A stretch of 64,000 bases of DNA from Planctomycetota bacterium (lineage in GTDB: Bacteria > Planctomycetota > B15-G4): contig JAQWOM010000038.1 of NCBI GenBank assembly GCA_029245865.1, forward strand, positions 124,001 through 188,000, read 5' to 3'. Positions 1 to 9,248 of the stretch are shown one piece after another; position 1 is the stretch's first letter; each line of letters opens with the position of its first letter. Made by a program: the position numbers and the translations under genes. The notes beneath the pieces are model-generated. The model had not been told where the DNA came from and ran no database searches. It saw nothing but the letters and a program-made list of their open reading frames with translations.

Positions 1-1232
1 CTGTGCGTGCCCAGCGGCAGGTCGAGTAGCAACCCAGTGCCGCGTTTCTCTCCTTGTTTTGCCACCTGGCTCAACTGGAGATGTGCGAGCCACTGGGCGT
101 ACTCCCAGAAGCGCACCGTTGCAGGGTGAATTTCTGTCTCGCGCAAGTTGCCGTTGCGCATGCGCTCTGGCCATGTTTGCCAGACGCCACCTCGTATCTC
201 TGTGGCAGTGCGGAAGCGTGCGTACTGGGCAACGTGAGGGCGCTCCTTCAGAAAGGCGCACAGGCTGTTGGCTCGAGTGCCCTGTCGCTGATGCAACTGC
301 TCCGACATGGCTTCCAAGACGGGGCGCTTCAGTGCCCAGAGTCGTTTGTAGTCCAGCAACTCTGCTGAACAGAGCGCTTCGCGCTCCAGAGCCCAGGAGG
401 CAGCGCTCGTCAGCGCGTGCGCCTGCTTCGAGTCTCTCCACTCGGGTTCAGTTGTTGGGTCGATATAGAGTTCGTTCCAGCAGCAGCGGCTTGTTGGTGT
501 GTAGGGGCTGGGCTCAAAGATTGGCTCGTCGAACGCACTCGAGAGCAAGGGCAAGGTGGCTACAGCGCTGCCGCCGTGATCTCCTGTCCAGTCCACCAGT
601 TGCCCCAAGCTGGTGTAGTCGCCACAGCCCCAGTCTTCCTTGCGACGAAGTGCGAAGGTGGGGAGGAAGGAGCCCCAGCCGCGCGAACGACCAGGCCGCA
701 AGCCGCTCTCGGGGTCGAGTGCGGTGGTGTCTGCATGTTCTGGAGCCGAGAGAATGAGGGCTGAAGCTGTCCGCCCACCGGCATGGAGGCTGAGTTGGTG
801 ATAGCCCAGGGGGAGCACCAATCCTGTCTCCCAGTTTCGTGTCACGACCTTCTCTCCCTCGACCGACCCAGTGTGGGCGATGGGCATTTCGAGCAGGTCG
901 TGATGAATGGAGCGCTGCTCGCCGTTTTCGAGGTCGATTGTGGCTGTGGCAAGGTTGGTGTGCTGCTGTCCAGCAAGCCGGAGTTCCAGGGCGGGCAAGC
1001 GACCGGCCCAGGCCACGATGACAGGTTCGATGAGCACGTGCGCTCGGCGTGCGAGTCGTTCGCGAAGCGCGCCGGGAACATCTGAAAGTCCCGTGACCGG
1101 CGCGCCCATCGAGGCTAGAACTGCAAGAATCGTGTCTTGTTCCGCATGGCGGCGAACACCATTCATCCCATAGGACGCCACTTGCACCCCGTAGGCATGT
1201 GCCAGGCGATGGAGTTGTGAAGTGAGGTTCAT
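1..1232 (-). CDS. malQ: 4-alpha-glucanotransferase (amylomaltase), C-terminus cut by window edge
   Basis: This frame is open from ATG 1232 to the left edge, giving 410 residues. Translating it shows GH77 amylomaltase hallmarks: a domain entry RRKEDWGCGDYTSLGQLVDW (compare NWGIGDFTDL in MalQ), the block EPSPYTPTSRCCWNELYIDP, then LDYKRLWALKRPVLEA and, at the edge, LLLDLPLGTH, which matches the strand before the catalytic region. The enzyme transfers 4-alpha-glucan segments between maltodextrins in cytosolic glycogen or starch metabolism. The roughly 190 residues before the catalytic core are an N-terminal domain as in long MalQ proteins. The catalytic Asp/Glu residues lie beyond the window. 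It sits 43 bases downstream of mqnE on the same strand, so it may share its transcript, although the functions are unrelated. Confidence 0.85.
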   Translation of the reverse strand, partial: MNLTSQLHRLAHAYGVQVASYGMNGVRRHAEQDTILAVLASMGAPVTGLSDVPGALRERLARRAHVLIEPVIVAWAGRLPALELRLAGQQHTNLATATIDLENGEQRSIHHDLLEMPIAHTGSVEGEKVVTRNWETGLVLPLGYHQLSLHAGGRTASALILSAPEHADTTALDPESGLRPGRSRGWGSFLPTFALRRKEDWGCGDYTSLGQLVDWTGDHGGSAVATLPLLSSAFDEPIFEPSPYTPTSRCCWNELYIDPTTEPEWRDSKQAHALTSAASWALEREALCSAELLDYKRLWALKRPVLEAMSEQLHQRQGTRANSLCAFLKERPHVAQYARFRTATEIRGGVWQTWPERMRNGNLRETEIHPATVRFWEYAQWLAHLQLSQVAKQGEKRGTGLLLDLPLGTH

Positions 1233-1275
1233 GGCGGCAGGAGCCGGCGAGACTCGGTCACGGTGGAGAGAAGGC

Positions 1276-2487
1276 TTAGACCGCGAGCATGTCCTCGTAC
1301 AAGGTGTCTCGTAACACGGGCTGTCTTCCTGTTTCGCTGATGAGAGCGGTTAGGCGACCTGTGGTCAGGCCTTGGGGTGTCGTGGCTCCGGCATCATGCG
1401 TGATGTGTTCTTCGACCACGGTCCCATCGATGTCGTCGGCCCCGTAGTGCAGGGCGATCTGTGCAATGCGCAAGCCCACCATGATCCAGTAGGCCTTGAT
1501 GTGTGGAATGTTGTCGAGCATCAGCCTTGAGATGGCGATCGTGCGCAAGGCATCCACGCCCGTGGTTTTTCCAAGTCGTTCCAAGGGCGTGTTATCCGGG
1601 TGGAACACCAACGGGATGAACTGCATGAAGCCCTGTGTTTCGTCCTGAAGTCGCCGAATCTGGTCCAGATGCTCGAGGCGCTCCTCAAGGCTTTCGATGT
1701 GGCCAAAGAGCATGGTCGCATTGGACTTGAGGCCTGCTGCATGAACGACGCGCACGGCGTCCAGCCATTCGTTGGGCGGCAATTTTCCGTTGTAGAGTTT
1801 CTTGTGGACGCGTGGGCTGAGCACTTCCGCGCCTCCGCCAGGGCATGAGTCAAGCCCTGCTTCCTTCAACTCACGAACGACAACGTCGAGCGGTTTGCCT
1901 GCTTGCTTTGCAATCTCATTTAACTCGATCATCGTGAAGCCCTTGATGTGGAGGTGGGGCCTCGTCTTTTTGATCGTGCGTAAGAGGTCGAGATAGTAGC
2001 TGTAAGGCAGTTCGGGGTGGATGCCACCGACGACATGGACTTCTTTCATACCATCCGTGAATTCGTTGCGGATGCGATTCGTAACGAAGTCCATGTCCAT
2101 GGTGATGGCATCGTCTTCGTCGCCGCTGCGACGAAAGGCACAGAACATGCACTTGTAGGCGCAGACGTTCGTGTAGTTCAGGTGTCGGTTAAAAGTGAAA
2201 GTCGTGCGGTTGCCGTTGCGCGTCTCGGTGAGCCAGTTGGCGAGGGCGCCGACGCCGGTGAGGTCTTTTGTGGCAAAGAGAAGTCGCCCGTCATCCATCG
2301 AGAGACGTTCTCCCCCGAAAACCTTGTCGCGAACAGGAATCAACTCATCAGAGAGTTCACCCAGTGCGTCGGTGGCGGGTTCGAACTCGTCGCCCGGCCC
2401 CGGATTGGAGGGGAGCAAGGGGTAGGGCGAGGCGCTGGGGACTCTGGCGCCATCGGGCAAAATCGTGTTTGCGGTCGCCGTGGTCAT
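1276..2487 (-). CDS. mqnE: Aminofutalosine synthase (radical SAM)
   Basis: MqnE joins the enolpyruvyl chorismate derivative to adenosine through radical SAM chemistry, making 6-amino-6-deoxyfutalosine in the futalosine route to menaquinone. The 403-residue protein has the cluster motif CAYKCMFC (C109, C113, C116) in the setting NYTNVCAYKCMFCAF, a later GLDSCPGGGAEVL block and GHIESLEERLEHL, all typical of the MqnE/MqnC/CofH family. The sequence DNIPHIKAYWIM is the MqnE-type C-terminal half. Its ATG overlaps the mqnC stop in an ATGA, so the pair is translationally coupled. CofH is the main alternative, but pairing with MqnC and the absence of other F420 genes favour MqnE. Confidence 0.9.
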   Translation of the reverse strand: MTTATANTILPDGARVPSASPYPLLPSNPGPGDEFEPATDALGELSDELIPVRDKVFGGERLSMDDGRLLFATKDLTGVGALANWLTETRNGNRTTFTFNRHLNYTNVCAYKCMFCAFRRSGDEDDAITMDMDFVTNRIRNEFTDGMKEVHVVGGIHPELPYSYYLDLLRTIKKTRPHLHIKGFTMIELNEIAKQAGKPLDVVVRELKEAGLDSCPGGGAEVLSPRVHKKLYNGKLPPNEWLDAVRVVHAAGLKSNATMLFGHIESLEERLEHLDQIRRLQDETQGFMQFIPLVFHPDNTPLERLGKTTGVDALRTIAISRLMLDNIPHIKAYWIMVGLRIAQIALHYGADDIDGTVVEEHITHDAGATTPQGLTTGRLTALISETGRQPVLRDTLYEDMLAV

Positions 2488-3692
2488 CGCGGGCTCTCTT
2501 GTGGAGCCGCGTCAGATCGTGCGGCCGAGCACGAACCGGAAACCTCGGAGTCCCAGGGGCGATCATCGCCTTCGGGGTTCTTGGCATCCCAGTTGGCGTC
2601 GAGTCGTCGCTCGAGCAACCCTCCTTGCTCGTCGACTCGGTCGTAAAACATATTGCGCCGTGCTGGCTCGAATCCTGCTGCGCGAATCTGTTTCTCCATC
2701 TCGGTGATCTCAGCGAGACACTCGCAGTTTGCTGCCGACACAACATTTTCTTCAATCATGACGCTGCCCAGGTCGTTCATCCCGTATTGCAGCGAGAGGC
2801 CAGCCATATCGAGGCCTTGGGTCACGAAGCTGGCCTGGAAGTTGTCGATGTTGTCGATGAAGAGACGGCTGACCGCGGCCGTGCGCAGATAATCGAAGCC
2901 CCCGGTCATCGGCGTGTCCTGCATCTCTGTGTGAGGTGCCTGGAAAGTCCAGGAAATGAAGGCCGTGAATCCAGCGGTTTCGTCTTGGAGGCTACGAATC
3001 GCGCGCATGTGCTCGACGCGCTCTTCGAACGTTTCGACGTGTCCGAACATCATGGTGGCCGTGGTGCGAAGGCCTTGTTTGTGTGCCTCTCGCATCACTT
3101 CCAACCACGGCTCCGACATGGTCTTGAGTGGCGAAATCACTTTGCGCACTCGGTCCACGAGAATCTCGCCACCGCCTCCTGGAATGGAATCGAGGCCAGC
3201 GGCTCGCATACGGCGCAACACTTCAGGCAGCGGGAGTTTGCTGACATGGCAGCAATGCAATATTTCCGAGCTGCTGAGGCCATGAATATGAATGGGCGCA
3301 TTGGCTTTGATGCCGCGAAACAATGCCTCGTAGCGCTCAATGCCGTAGTCGGGATGATGGCCGCCCTGAAGAAGGATCTGCACGCCGCCTAGTTCGCGTG
3401 TTTCGCGAATCTTGTCGTAGATGACTTCGAGGGGGTGGTCGTAACCTTCCGGGTCACCCGGCCGGCGGTAAAATGCACAGAACTTGCACAGCGTGACGCA
3501 AACATTGGTGTAGTTGATGTTGCGGTCGACGATATAAGTGACGGCGCCTTCAGGATGTCGGCGTTGGCGAACCAGATCGGCCAACTGACCGATGGCAGGC
3601 AAGTCTCGATGGTGCATGAGAAGCAGAGCGTCGGCCTCGCTCAGGCGCTCTCCTGCGTGCACTTTGTCGGCTATGTCGCGGAAGGTGGTCAT
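2484..3692 (-). CDS. mqnC: Cyclic dehypoxanthinyl futalosine synthase (radical SAM)
   Basis: MqnC cyclises dehypoxanthine futalosine in menaquinone biosynthesis. The radical SAM motif CVTLCKFC (C65, C69, C72) lies in NYTNVCVTLCKFCAFYR. The blocks GGVQILLQGGHHPDYGIE, GLDSIPGGGGEILVDRVR and SWTFQAPHT are typical of MqnC rather than MqnE. At 402 residues it is about 40 longer than usual; the excess is a low-complexity acidic and Ser/Ala-rich tail after YDRVDEQGGLLERR. It is first in the minus-strand mqnC-mqnE pair. The other futalosine genes (mqnA, mqnB, mqnD) are not in the window. Confidence 0.92.
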   Translation of the reverse strand: MTTFRDIADKVHAGERLSEADALLLMHHRDLPAIGQLADLVRQRRHPEGAVTYIVDRNINYTNVCVTLCKFCAFYRRPGDPEGYDHPLEVIYDKIRETRELGGVQILLQGGHHPDYGIERYEALFRGIKANAPIHIHGLSSSEILHCCHVSKLPLPEVLRRMRAAGLDSIPGGGGEILVDRVRKVISPLKTMSEPWLEVMREAHKQGLRTTATMMFGHVETFEERVEHMRAIRSLQDETAGFTAFISWTFQAPHTEMQDTPMTGGFDYLRTAAVSRLFIDNIDNFQASFVTQGLDMAGLSLQYGMNDLGSVMIEENVVSAANCECLAEITEMEKQIRAAGFEPARRNMFYDRVDEQGGLLERRLDANWDAKNPEGDDRPWDSEVSGSCSAARSDAAPQESPR

Positions 3693-3834
3693 CGTGTCAG
3701 GACTCTAGCAATTTAGGGCTCTGGTCTCCGATGGCCCCTGGCTCTGGCGGGATCGACCTCGGTCGCGGAGCCTGGGAATCGAGCGGTCTGGGACTGGTAA
3801 GAGGGCTCCCCCCGGTTAGTCTGGGAGGCCGCCC

Positions 3835-4446
3835 ATGACCTACTCCACCAAACTTCGAGAAGCCGCCTCCTTTGCGATCGATCTCCATCGAGAGCAAACG
3901 CGCAAGGGCGGGGGAGGAATTCCTTACGTCACACACCTCTTTGCCGTGGCTTCTCTCGTAGGGGAGGACGGTGGGAGTGAAGATGAGGTCATTGCCGCGC
4001 TGCTCCACGACGGGCCTGAGGACCAGGGAGGTGAAGAGACGCTCCAGATGATCCGGGGGCGCTTCGGTGAGAATGTGGCGGAGATCGTTCTGGGCTGCAC
4101 CGACACTCTTGAGGACCCCAAGCCGGCCTGGCGGCCCCGGAAGGAGGCGTTTATTGCCCAGATGGAAGGGCAGACCCCGTCCGTGATGAGAGTCTCTTGT
4201 GCGGACAAGTTGCACAATGCGCGCTGCACCTTGTCTGACCTTCGCGAGCAAGGCTCCAGCATCTGGGCGCTCTTCAGTGGCAAGCGAGATGACACGCTTT
4301 GGTACTACAAGAGCCTGGTCGACGTGTACGATCGGCGTTTTGACTCCCCCTTGAAACGTGCACTGGCAGAGGTGGTGCAAGATCTTGAGGAGGAGGCTGG
4401 ATATCGCCACCCGTGTCTAAAAAACGAGGACTCACGCGACTCGTGA
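3835..4446 (+). CDS. Small HD-domain hydrolase, (p)ppGpp hydrolase (SpoT/MESH1) type
   Basis: This 203-residue protein is essentially one HD domain of the RelA/SpoT hydrolase kind. Metal ligands are visible as H34 (PYVTHLF), H58-D59 in LLHDGPEDQGG with the SpoT-like E62-D63, and D124 in SCADKLHN. This is the H-HD-ED-D arrangement of guanosine-3',5'-bis(diphosphate) 3'-pyrophosphohydrolases. No synthetase, TGS or ACT domain is present, so it resembles a small alarmone hydrolase. Loss of the 3' pyrophosphate of (p)ppGpp is therefore the likely reaction, by inference. GGGAGG lies six bases before the ATG. Its stop overlaps a GTG start of the next gene (GTGA), suggesting coupling. Confidence 0.75.
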   Translation: MTYSTKLREAASFAIDLHREQTRKGGGGIPYVTHLFAVASLVGEDGGSEDEVIAALLHDGPEDQGGEETLQMIRGRFGENVAEIVLGCTDTLEDPKPAWRPRKEAFIAQMEGQTPSVMRVSCADKLHNARCTLSDLREQGSSIWALFSGKRDDTLWYYKSLVDVYDRRFDSPLKRALAEVVQDLEEEAGYRHPCLKNEDSRDS

Positions 4447-5897
4447 AGAACTCATTTTTCAATCTTCTTGGTTTCTGGCAGCCGCTTCGGGCGTCCGTGA
4501 TGCTTTCGGTCGCGTTGCTGTTCTCTGCTTGTGCCGGCCCCATGGCGTCTGACGCGGGAGAGCTCGGCATTCCTGTGATGAAGCCCGTGCCTCTCTGTGC
4601 TGAGACCTTGCCAGCTTGGCGTGAGTACATCCTGCCCAATGGCGATGACCTCGCTTACGCTTCGATTCCCTGGCACGTCACATTTGGCGAGGGCATGGAC
4701 GCGGCGCGTGCGGAGGGTAAGCCGTTGCTCATGTGGGCCATGAATGGTCACCCGCTGGGGTGCACCTGAAACAACGGCGTCTCTGGCCGACGGTCCGTCT
4801 GGTCTCACAGCGAGGTGCAGGAACTCAGTGAGTCGTTTGTTCCATGTGCTGATGAAGTCTGGCGGCTGCAACGCGGTGAGGATGCTGAGTGCTTGGCTTT
4901 TCGGGCCATGGCTGACCAAGGGCACTACCGGGGCAAGGGAGGAACGCGCCAGGGCATCTACGTCGTGTCACCTACAGGGCAGCTTCTCGCCTCCGTGAAT
5001 TCTCTGAATGCGGAGCGGGTGCTTGAGACCATGCAGCGCGGTCTGGAGGCCTGGGCGAACCTGCCCGCCGAGCAGAAGATCGCAGACTCAGCGCAGCCAG
5101 GTGACATGGAGCCCGAGCATCGCTGGGAAATGAGCTACCCGACGGAGGGGCTCGTACTCGTGTCTCGAGTTCGGGATCTCCCGGAGACTCTGGACCCTGC
5201 GGGACCTCAGGCCACCAAATGGAATCAGGACCACGCATGGTTCTCTGAAACCGAGGCACGCGCGGTCATGGCTGCGGGGCCGGCAGGTCATCGAAGAGAT
5301 GGAGATCGAGGTGCGTGGGTGCCTGGGACTCCGTTGTTTCCACGTCCTGGCGAAACCTGGGAGTTGCCGCGAGAGTTTGTTGAACGGCTCGCACGCTTTC
5401 ATCTGGTGGATGCGGTGATAGGGCAGGCTTTGGCCTTTGCGCCCGAAGAGATCGTACGCCAGTCGTTGCGGGCGGAAGTCATGGCGGTCGAGGGGGCTCG
5501 GGTTCATTTGAGCTTGCAAGGCGAGGTGCTCGCTGACGCGGATGGAGTTTGGCGACTGGGCGACAACGATTGGACTCCGAGGCGTTCGTGGCCGCGTGGT
5601 ATCGCCTGGGAGTTGTTGGGAGAGGCGACGTGGAATACGTCGCAACAGTCTTTCACGACATTTGAACTTGTCGGTTTGGGCTCATGGTGGGGGCGCTCTC
5701 AGTTCAATGGACGTGGTGGAGAGGATCCGCATGGATGCATCGGTCTCGTACTCTCCTTGGCTCCCGATGTGCCCGCGAACCGGATCGCGCCTGCGTACAT
5801 TGACATCTATGACGCAGACTGGGTCGTGCGCCCAAGAGACTCCAAGGGCCTGGAGACGCGTGCCGAGCTGGAGGCTGGAATCCACGGCGTGCTGTAG
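4443..5897 (+). CDS. Thioredoxin-like lipoprotein with in-frame UGA; probable selenoprotein
   Basis: The frame is open from GTG 4443 to 5897 except for one TGA at 4767-4769. Before it lie a short hydrophobic segment with a lipobox (VALLFSAC), then EGKPLLMWAMNGHPLGCT, which looks like the first strand and active-site loop of a thioredoxin-fold protein. After the TGA come NNG and SHSEVQELSESFVPCADEVW, the usual following helix, then QGIYVVSPTGQLLAS, another thioredoxin-like strand pair. The fold therefore spans the TGA. Reading it as selenocysteine gives C107-T108-U109 in a 484-residue protein. The C-terminal 200 residues form a beta-rich domain I do not recognise. The start overlaps the upstream HD gene stop as GTGA; GTG 4413 is an alternative start. 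Without readthrough the pieces would be 4443-4769 and a GTG-started 4815-5897. A nonsense mutation is the main alternative. Confidence 0.7.
4767..4769 (+). other. Candidate selenocysteine (UGA) codon
   Basis: This TGA is in the same frame as the coding sequence on both sides. It is preceded by Gly-Cys-Thr and followed by Asn-Asn-Gly, at the expected redox-active loop of the thioredoxin-like domain. Pairing a Sec with a nearby Cys (here C-x-U) is typical of thiol redox selenoproteins. No selA, selB, selC or selD gene occurs in the window, so decoding ability must be checked elsewhere in the genome. Confidence 0.65.
4785..4804 (+). promoter_or_regulatory. Candidate bacterial SECIS hairpin
   Basis: The 20 bases GGCCGACGGTCCGTCTGGTC fold into seven pairs: 4785-4788 with 4801-4804 (one G-U), and 4789-4791 with 4797-4799. 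A single U (4800) bulges between the stem halves. The loop 4792-4796 is GGUCC. Twenty-two bases separate the UGA from the first loop G, inside the usual bacterial range of about 16 to 37. E. coli fdhF SECIS also has a GGUC apical loop and one bulged U, although there the bulge is on the 5' side. The match was found by eye; no folding energy was computed. Confidence 0.6.
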
Positions 5898-6053
5898 CGG
5901 AAGGTCATTTCGCACTCGTCAGAGGTCTTTTCAGTTCGGCTTCGCGGGAAGACAGCCTCGGATCGCTCATCCACGGCGGGTTAGCCAATCGATTCCGCTG
6001 CCCTTGAACGCATATGCCTGCAGCGGCCACAATGCACTGTTCGACTCCGTCAC

Positions 6054-6058
6054 GGAGG
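6054..6058 (+). promoter_or_regulatory. Ribosome binding site setting the glyS start
   Basis: GGAGG followed by a six-base spacer precedes TTG 6065. This perfect spacing, and the way glycyl-tRNA synthetases normally begin just before the EQIVNLAKRRGFV segment, favour the TTG over the upstream in-frame ATG at 6014. Confidence 0.6.
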
Positions 6059-6064
6059 TTTCCG

Positions 6065-7396
6065 TTGCCTGCTGCATCTATTGAACAGATCGTGAACCTC
6101 GCCAAACGGCGAGGCTTCGTCTACCAGGCGAGTGAGATCTATGGAGGCCTTGGGTCGTGCTGGGATTACGGCCCGCTGGGGGCTGAGCTCAAGCGCAACG
6201 TCAAGGACGCTTGGTGGCGTTCGATGGTGTCGACCCGAAGAGATGTAGACGGCCTCGATTCGGCTGTGCTTCAGCATCCCGACGTGTGGCGAGCTTCCGG
6301 GCACGTCGATACATTCTCCGACCCGCTGGTCGATTGCCGTAAATGCAAAGCGCGTTTTCGCGCCGACGATCTGGATGGGGCCACCTGTCCGATTCGACAC
6401 AACGCGGCTCTCAATGACGCATGCCGTGAAAACTTTACGGAACCTCGCGCCTTCAACCTGATGTTTCAAACGCATCTAGGTCCGGTGGAGGGTAGCGCCA
6501 GCGTCGCCTATCTTCGTCCGGAAACTGCGCAGGGCATCTTCACGAATTTTCTCAATGTCATGACGACCAGTCGTCGCAAGCCACCTTTTGGCATTGCGCA
6601 GATCGGGAAGTCATTTCGCAATGAAATCACACCCGGGAACTTCATCTTTCGAACGCGTGAGTTCGAACAAATGGAGATGGAGTATTTTGTTCCCGAGGCA
6701 GACTGGGAGACGTGGTACGCGTACTGGCGTGAGGCTCGAATGAAGTGGTATGTGGATCTTGGAATTGATCCATCCAATCTGCGCTACCGCGATCACGATG
6801 CCGAAGAGCTCGCGCACTACGCGAAGGCAACGGCAGATATCGAATACAAGTTGCCCATCGGGTGGAAAGAGCTGGAAGGGGTTGCGTGCCGCTCTGATTT
6901 TGATTTGAAACGTCATGCAGAGGCGTCTGGAAAAACGATCGAGTATTTCGACGGCCAGACACGCGAACGTTACGTGCCCTGGGTGATTGAGCCAGCAGCA
7001 GGTGTCGATCGCGCTGTGTTGTGCTTCCTCATGGATGCCTATGAGGAGCAGGATGTAGAGGGTGACGTCCGCACGGTCCTGCATCTGGATCGACGGCTTG
7101 CTCCGGTCAAAGTGGCTGTGTTTCCACTGGTGAAGAAAGATGGGATGCCTGAGCTTTCCATGGAGATTGAGGACAGCCTGCGAGCTCGGGGCATTGCAAC
7201 TGCCTACGATCAGTCAGGTGCCATCGGGCGCCGCTATCGCCGTCAGGATGAAATCGGCACTCCGTGGTGCATCACCGTGGACGGCGAAACCAAGGAGCAT
7301 GGCACCGTCACGTTGCGTGATCGCGACACCATGGAACAGGAGCGTGTCGCTGTGGCAGATCTTCCCGCTTTGATCACTGAGCGGTTGCTGGGGTGA
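6065..7396 (+). CDS. glyS: Glycyl-tRNA synthetase, alpha2 type
   Basis: This class II synthetase charges tRNA-Gly. The N-terminal segment IVNLAKRRGFVYQASEIYGG and CWDYGPLGAELKRNVKDAWW are signatures of the dimeric eukaryote-like GlyQS type. The motif 2 region (SFRNEITPGNFIFRTREFEQ) and the motif 3 region with EPAAGVDRAVLC follow. The C-terminal anticodon-binding domain begins around LAPVKVAVFPLVKKDG. A Cys pair (CRKCKARF) near residue 95 lies in the insertion often found between motifs 1 and 2. The protein is 443 residues from TTG 6065, normal for this family. It is four bases upstream of ptsI and probably co-transcribed with it. Confidence 0.93.
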   Translation: MPAASIEQIVNLAKRRGFVYQASEIYGGLGSCWDYGPLGAELKRNVKDAWWRSMVSTRRDVDGLDSAVLQHPDVWRASGHVDTFSDPLVDCRKCKARFRADDLDGATCPIRHNAALNDACRENFTEPRAFNLMFQTHLGPVEGSASVAYLRPETAQGIFTNFLNVMTTSRRKPPFGIAQIGKSFRNEITPGNFIFRTREFEQMEMEYFVPEADWETWYAYWREARMKWYVDLGIDPSNLRYRDHDAEELAHYAKATADIEYKLPIGWKELEGVACRSDFDLKRHAEASGKTIEYFDGQTRERYVPWVIEPAAGVDRAVLCFLMDAYEEQDVEGDVRTVLHLDRRLAPVKVAVFPLVKKDGMPELSMEIEDSLRARGIATAYDQSGAIGRRYRRQDEIGTPWCITVDGETKEHGTVTLRDRDTMEQERVAVADLPALITERLLG

Positions 7397-7400
7397 TCGG

Positions 7401-9248
7401 GTGAAGAAGGATGACCCCGTGTCCGCTTCTGTTCCGGAACCCGGTTCGGCGTCGCCGCCGGGTGGGGGCGGCCGCATTGTCGTGACAGGACTTCCTGTTG
7501 CGCCGGGTCTGGCCGTGGGGACACCTGTCTTTCACGACGAGACAGACATCGACATTCCGGTCCTTGCTCTGTCTGCCGATGATGTCTCTGGCGAGCAACG
7601 ACGACTCGCAACTGCGATTCGTATGGCAAAGAAGCAGCTTGCCGATGTCGAGCAGAATATCGAGCGCGAAGTGGGTCGGCGTGACGCCCGCATTTTTTCT
7701 GTGCAAGGTTTGTTGCTCGATGACCCTGCTTTCCGAAAGGCGATTCGAGAGCGGATCGCGACGCGGCTGGTGAATGCCGAGGTGGCTGTGCGTGATGCCG
7801 TGGCGGCCTGGAGCGATCGTCTCAAGGGCATGGGGAATGAAGCTGATCGAGATCCGGTTGCCGATCTGCGAGATGTGGGGCGACAACTGCTGCGTATTCT
7901 TGCAGGACGTCCAGGTCGGGCTGCAGCAAGTGCCGTCGAGAAGGCGGGTGCGGATGGCAGCAAGGTGATCCTGGTGACGCGTGAGCTGTTGCCGTCGGAT
8001 ACCGCCACGATGGACCGACGCCGACTGGCTGCCATTGTCACGGCTTCGGGTGGGGCGGCGTCGCACGCTGCGATCTTGGCTCGCGGGCTGGGGATTCCAG
8101 CCGTGACCGATGTGGATGTGTCCTCACTTCCGGCTTGTGGTGGGCCCTGGATCATCGATGGCGGGCAAGGTCGGGTCATCCTCAATCCGCAGCCGGAGGA
8201 TCTCGACCAGGCCGTTCGTCAATCGCAGCATTATCACGATCTTCGCGAAGAACTCGCTGCACGAGCGAGTGGGCTGGTGCGCACCAAGGACGGTGTGGCA
8301 GTCGAGATCATGCTGAATGTCGAGAACTTCGACAGTGTGCATCCAGAGATGATGTCTGGGCTGCGCGGTGTGGGACTTTTTCGCACGGAGTTCCTGTTCA
8401 TGGAGCGCCGCACTTTTCCGAGCGAGCAAGAGCAGTACGAGTACTACGTCGAAGCACTTTCTCAGGTAGGCGATGCAGAAATCACTTTCCGCACGATCGA
8501 TGTGGGAGGCGACAAGCCGCTTTCGTACTTCTCGCTGCCCACGGAACCAAACCCCGTTTTGGGGTGGCGCGGCCTCCGGCTTTCTCTGCAATGGCCGGAC
8601 ATGTTCTACACGCAGATTCGCGCCCTGCTCCGTGCTTCCGCTCACGGGCGAGTGCGTATCTTGCTCCCCATGGTGACCATGGTCGAAGAGTTTCGGCGCG
8701 CTCGAACGATGATCGCGCAGATCCAGTCGGACATGCAGGTTCACGGGGTCCCCTTTGATGAGGACGTGCCTGTCGGCGCAATGGTGGAAGTTCCCGCTGC
8801 AGCTCTGGCGGCACGTGACCTGGGAGAGGAGGCGGATTTCCTTTCACTCGGGACCAACGATCTCTCCCAGTACGCATTGGCAGTCGACCGCAACAATGCT
8901 CGGGTGGCATCTCTTTACCAACCGCTTCATCCCGGGATGATTCGCCTGATCAAGACCGCAATCGATGGCGCGGCACTGGCCAACAGCCAATTGTCGGTGT
9001 GTGGTGAGATGGCAGGCGACCCAGATTCGGTGCTCCTGTTATTAGGGCTTGGCGGGCGTTCTCTCAGTATGTCGCCCTACCATTTGCCTCTTGTGCGCAG
9101 GTTGATCAGCGCGATCACTCTCGAGGAGGCTCGAGAAGTCGCTGTACAGATGTTGGAGTTGCGCAGTACGACTGAAATTCGAGCTGAACTGCGCGGCCAC
9201 GTGTTGCGCCTCGTTCCGGAGCTTTCGTCGCTCCTTGCTCCGATATGA
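7401..9248 (+). CDS. ptsI: Phosphoenolpyruvate-protein phosphotransferase (PTS enzyme I)
   Basis: Enzyme I takes phosphate from PEP and passes it to HPr. The phosphorylated His is H222 in GGAASHAAILARGLGIPAV, the PEP-utiliser swivelling-domain signature. The C-terminal PEP-binding barrel shows GLRGVGLFRTEFLFMER, RTIDVGGDKPL, FLSLGTNDLSQYALAVDRNN and the Cys-containing SVCGEMAGD. The 615 residues include a 25-residue Gly/Pro-rich N-terminal extension; GTG 7431 is a possible shorter start. No HPr, EIIA or sugar permease gene is in the window, so the acceptor is unknown; a regulatory or nitrogen-type PTS is as likely as sugar uptake. Confidence 0.9.
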   Translation: MKKDDPVSASVPEPGSASPPGGGGRIVVTGLPVAPGLAVGTPVFHDETDIDIPVLALSADDVSGEQRRLATAIRMAKKQLADVEQNIEREVGRRDARIFSVQGLLLDDPAFRKAIRERIATRLVNAEVAVRDAVAAWSDRLKGMGNEADRDPVADLRDVGRQLLRILAGRPGRAAASAVEKAGADGSKVILVTRELLPSDTATMDRRRLAAIVTASGGAASHAAILARGLGIPAVTDVDVSSLPACGGPWIIDGGQGRVILNPQPEDLDQAVRQSQHYHDLREELAARASGLVRTKDGVAVEIMLNVENFDSVHPEMMSGLRGVGLFRTEFLFMERRTFPSEQEQYEYYVEALSQVGDAEITFRTIDVGGDKPLSYFSLPTEPNPVLGWRGLRLSLQWPDMFYTQIRALLRASAHGRVRILLPMVTMVEEFRRARTMIAQIQSDMQVHGVPFDEDVPVGAMVEVPAAALAARDLGEEADFLSLGTNDLSQYALAVDRNNARVASLYQPLHPGMIRLIKTAIDGAALANSQLSVCGEMAGDPDSVLLLLGLGGRSLSMSPYHLPLVRRLISAITLEEAREVAVQMLELRSTTEIRAELRGHVLRLVPELSSLLAPI

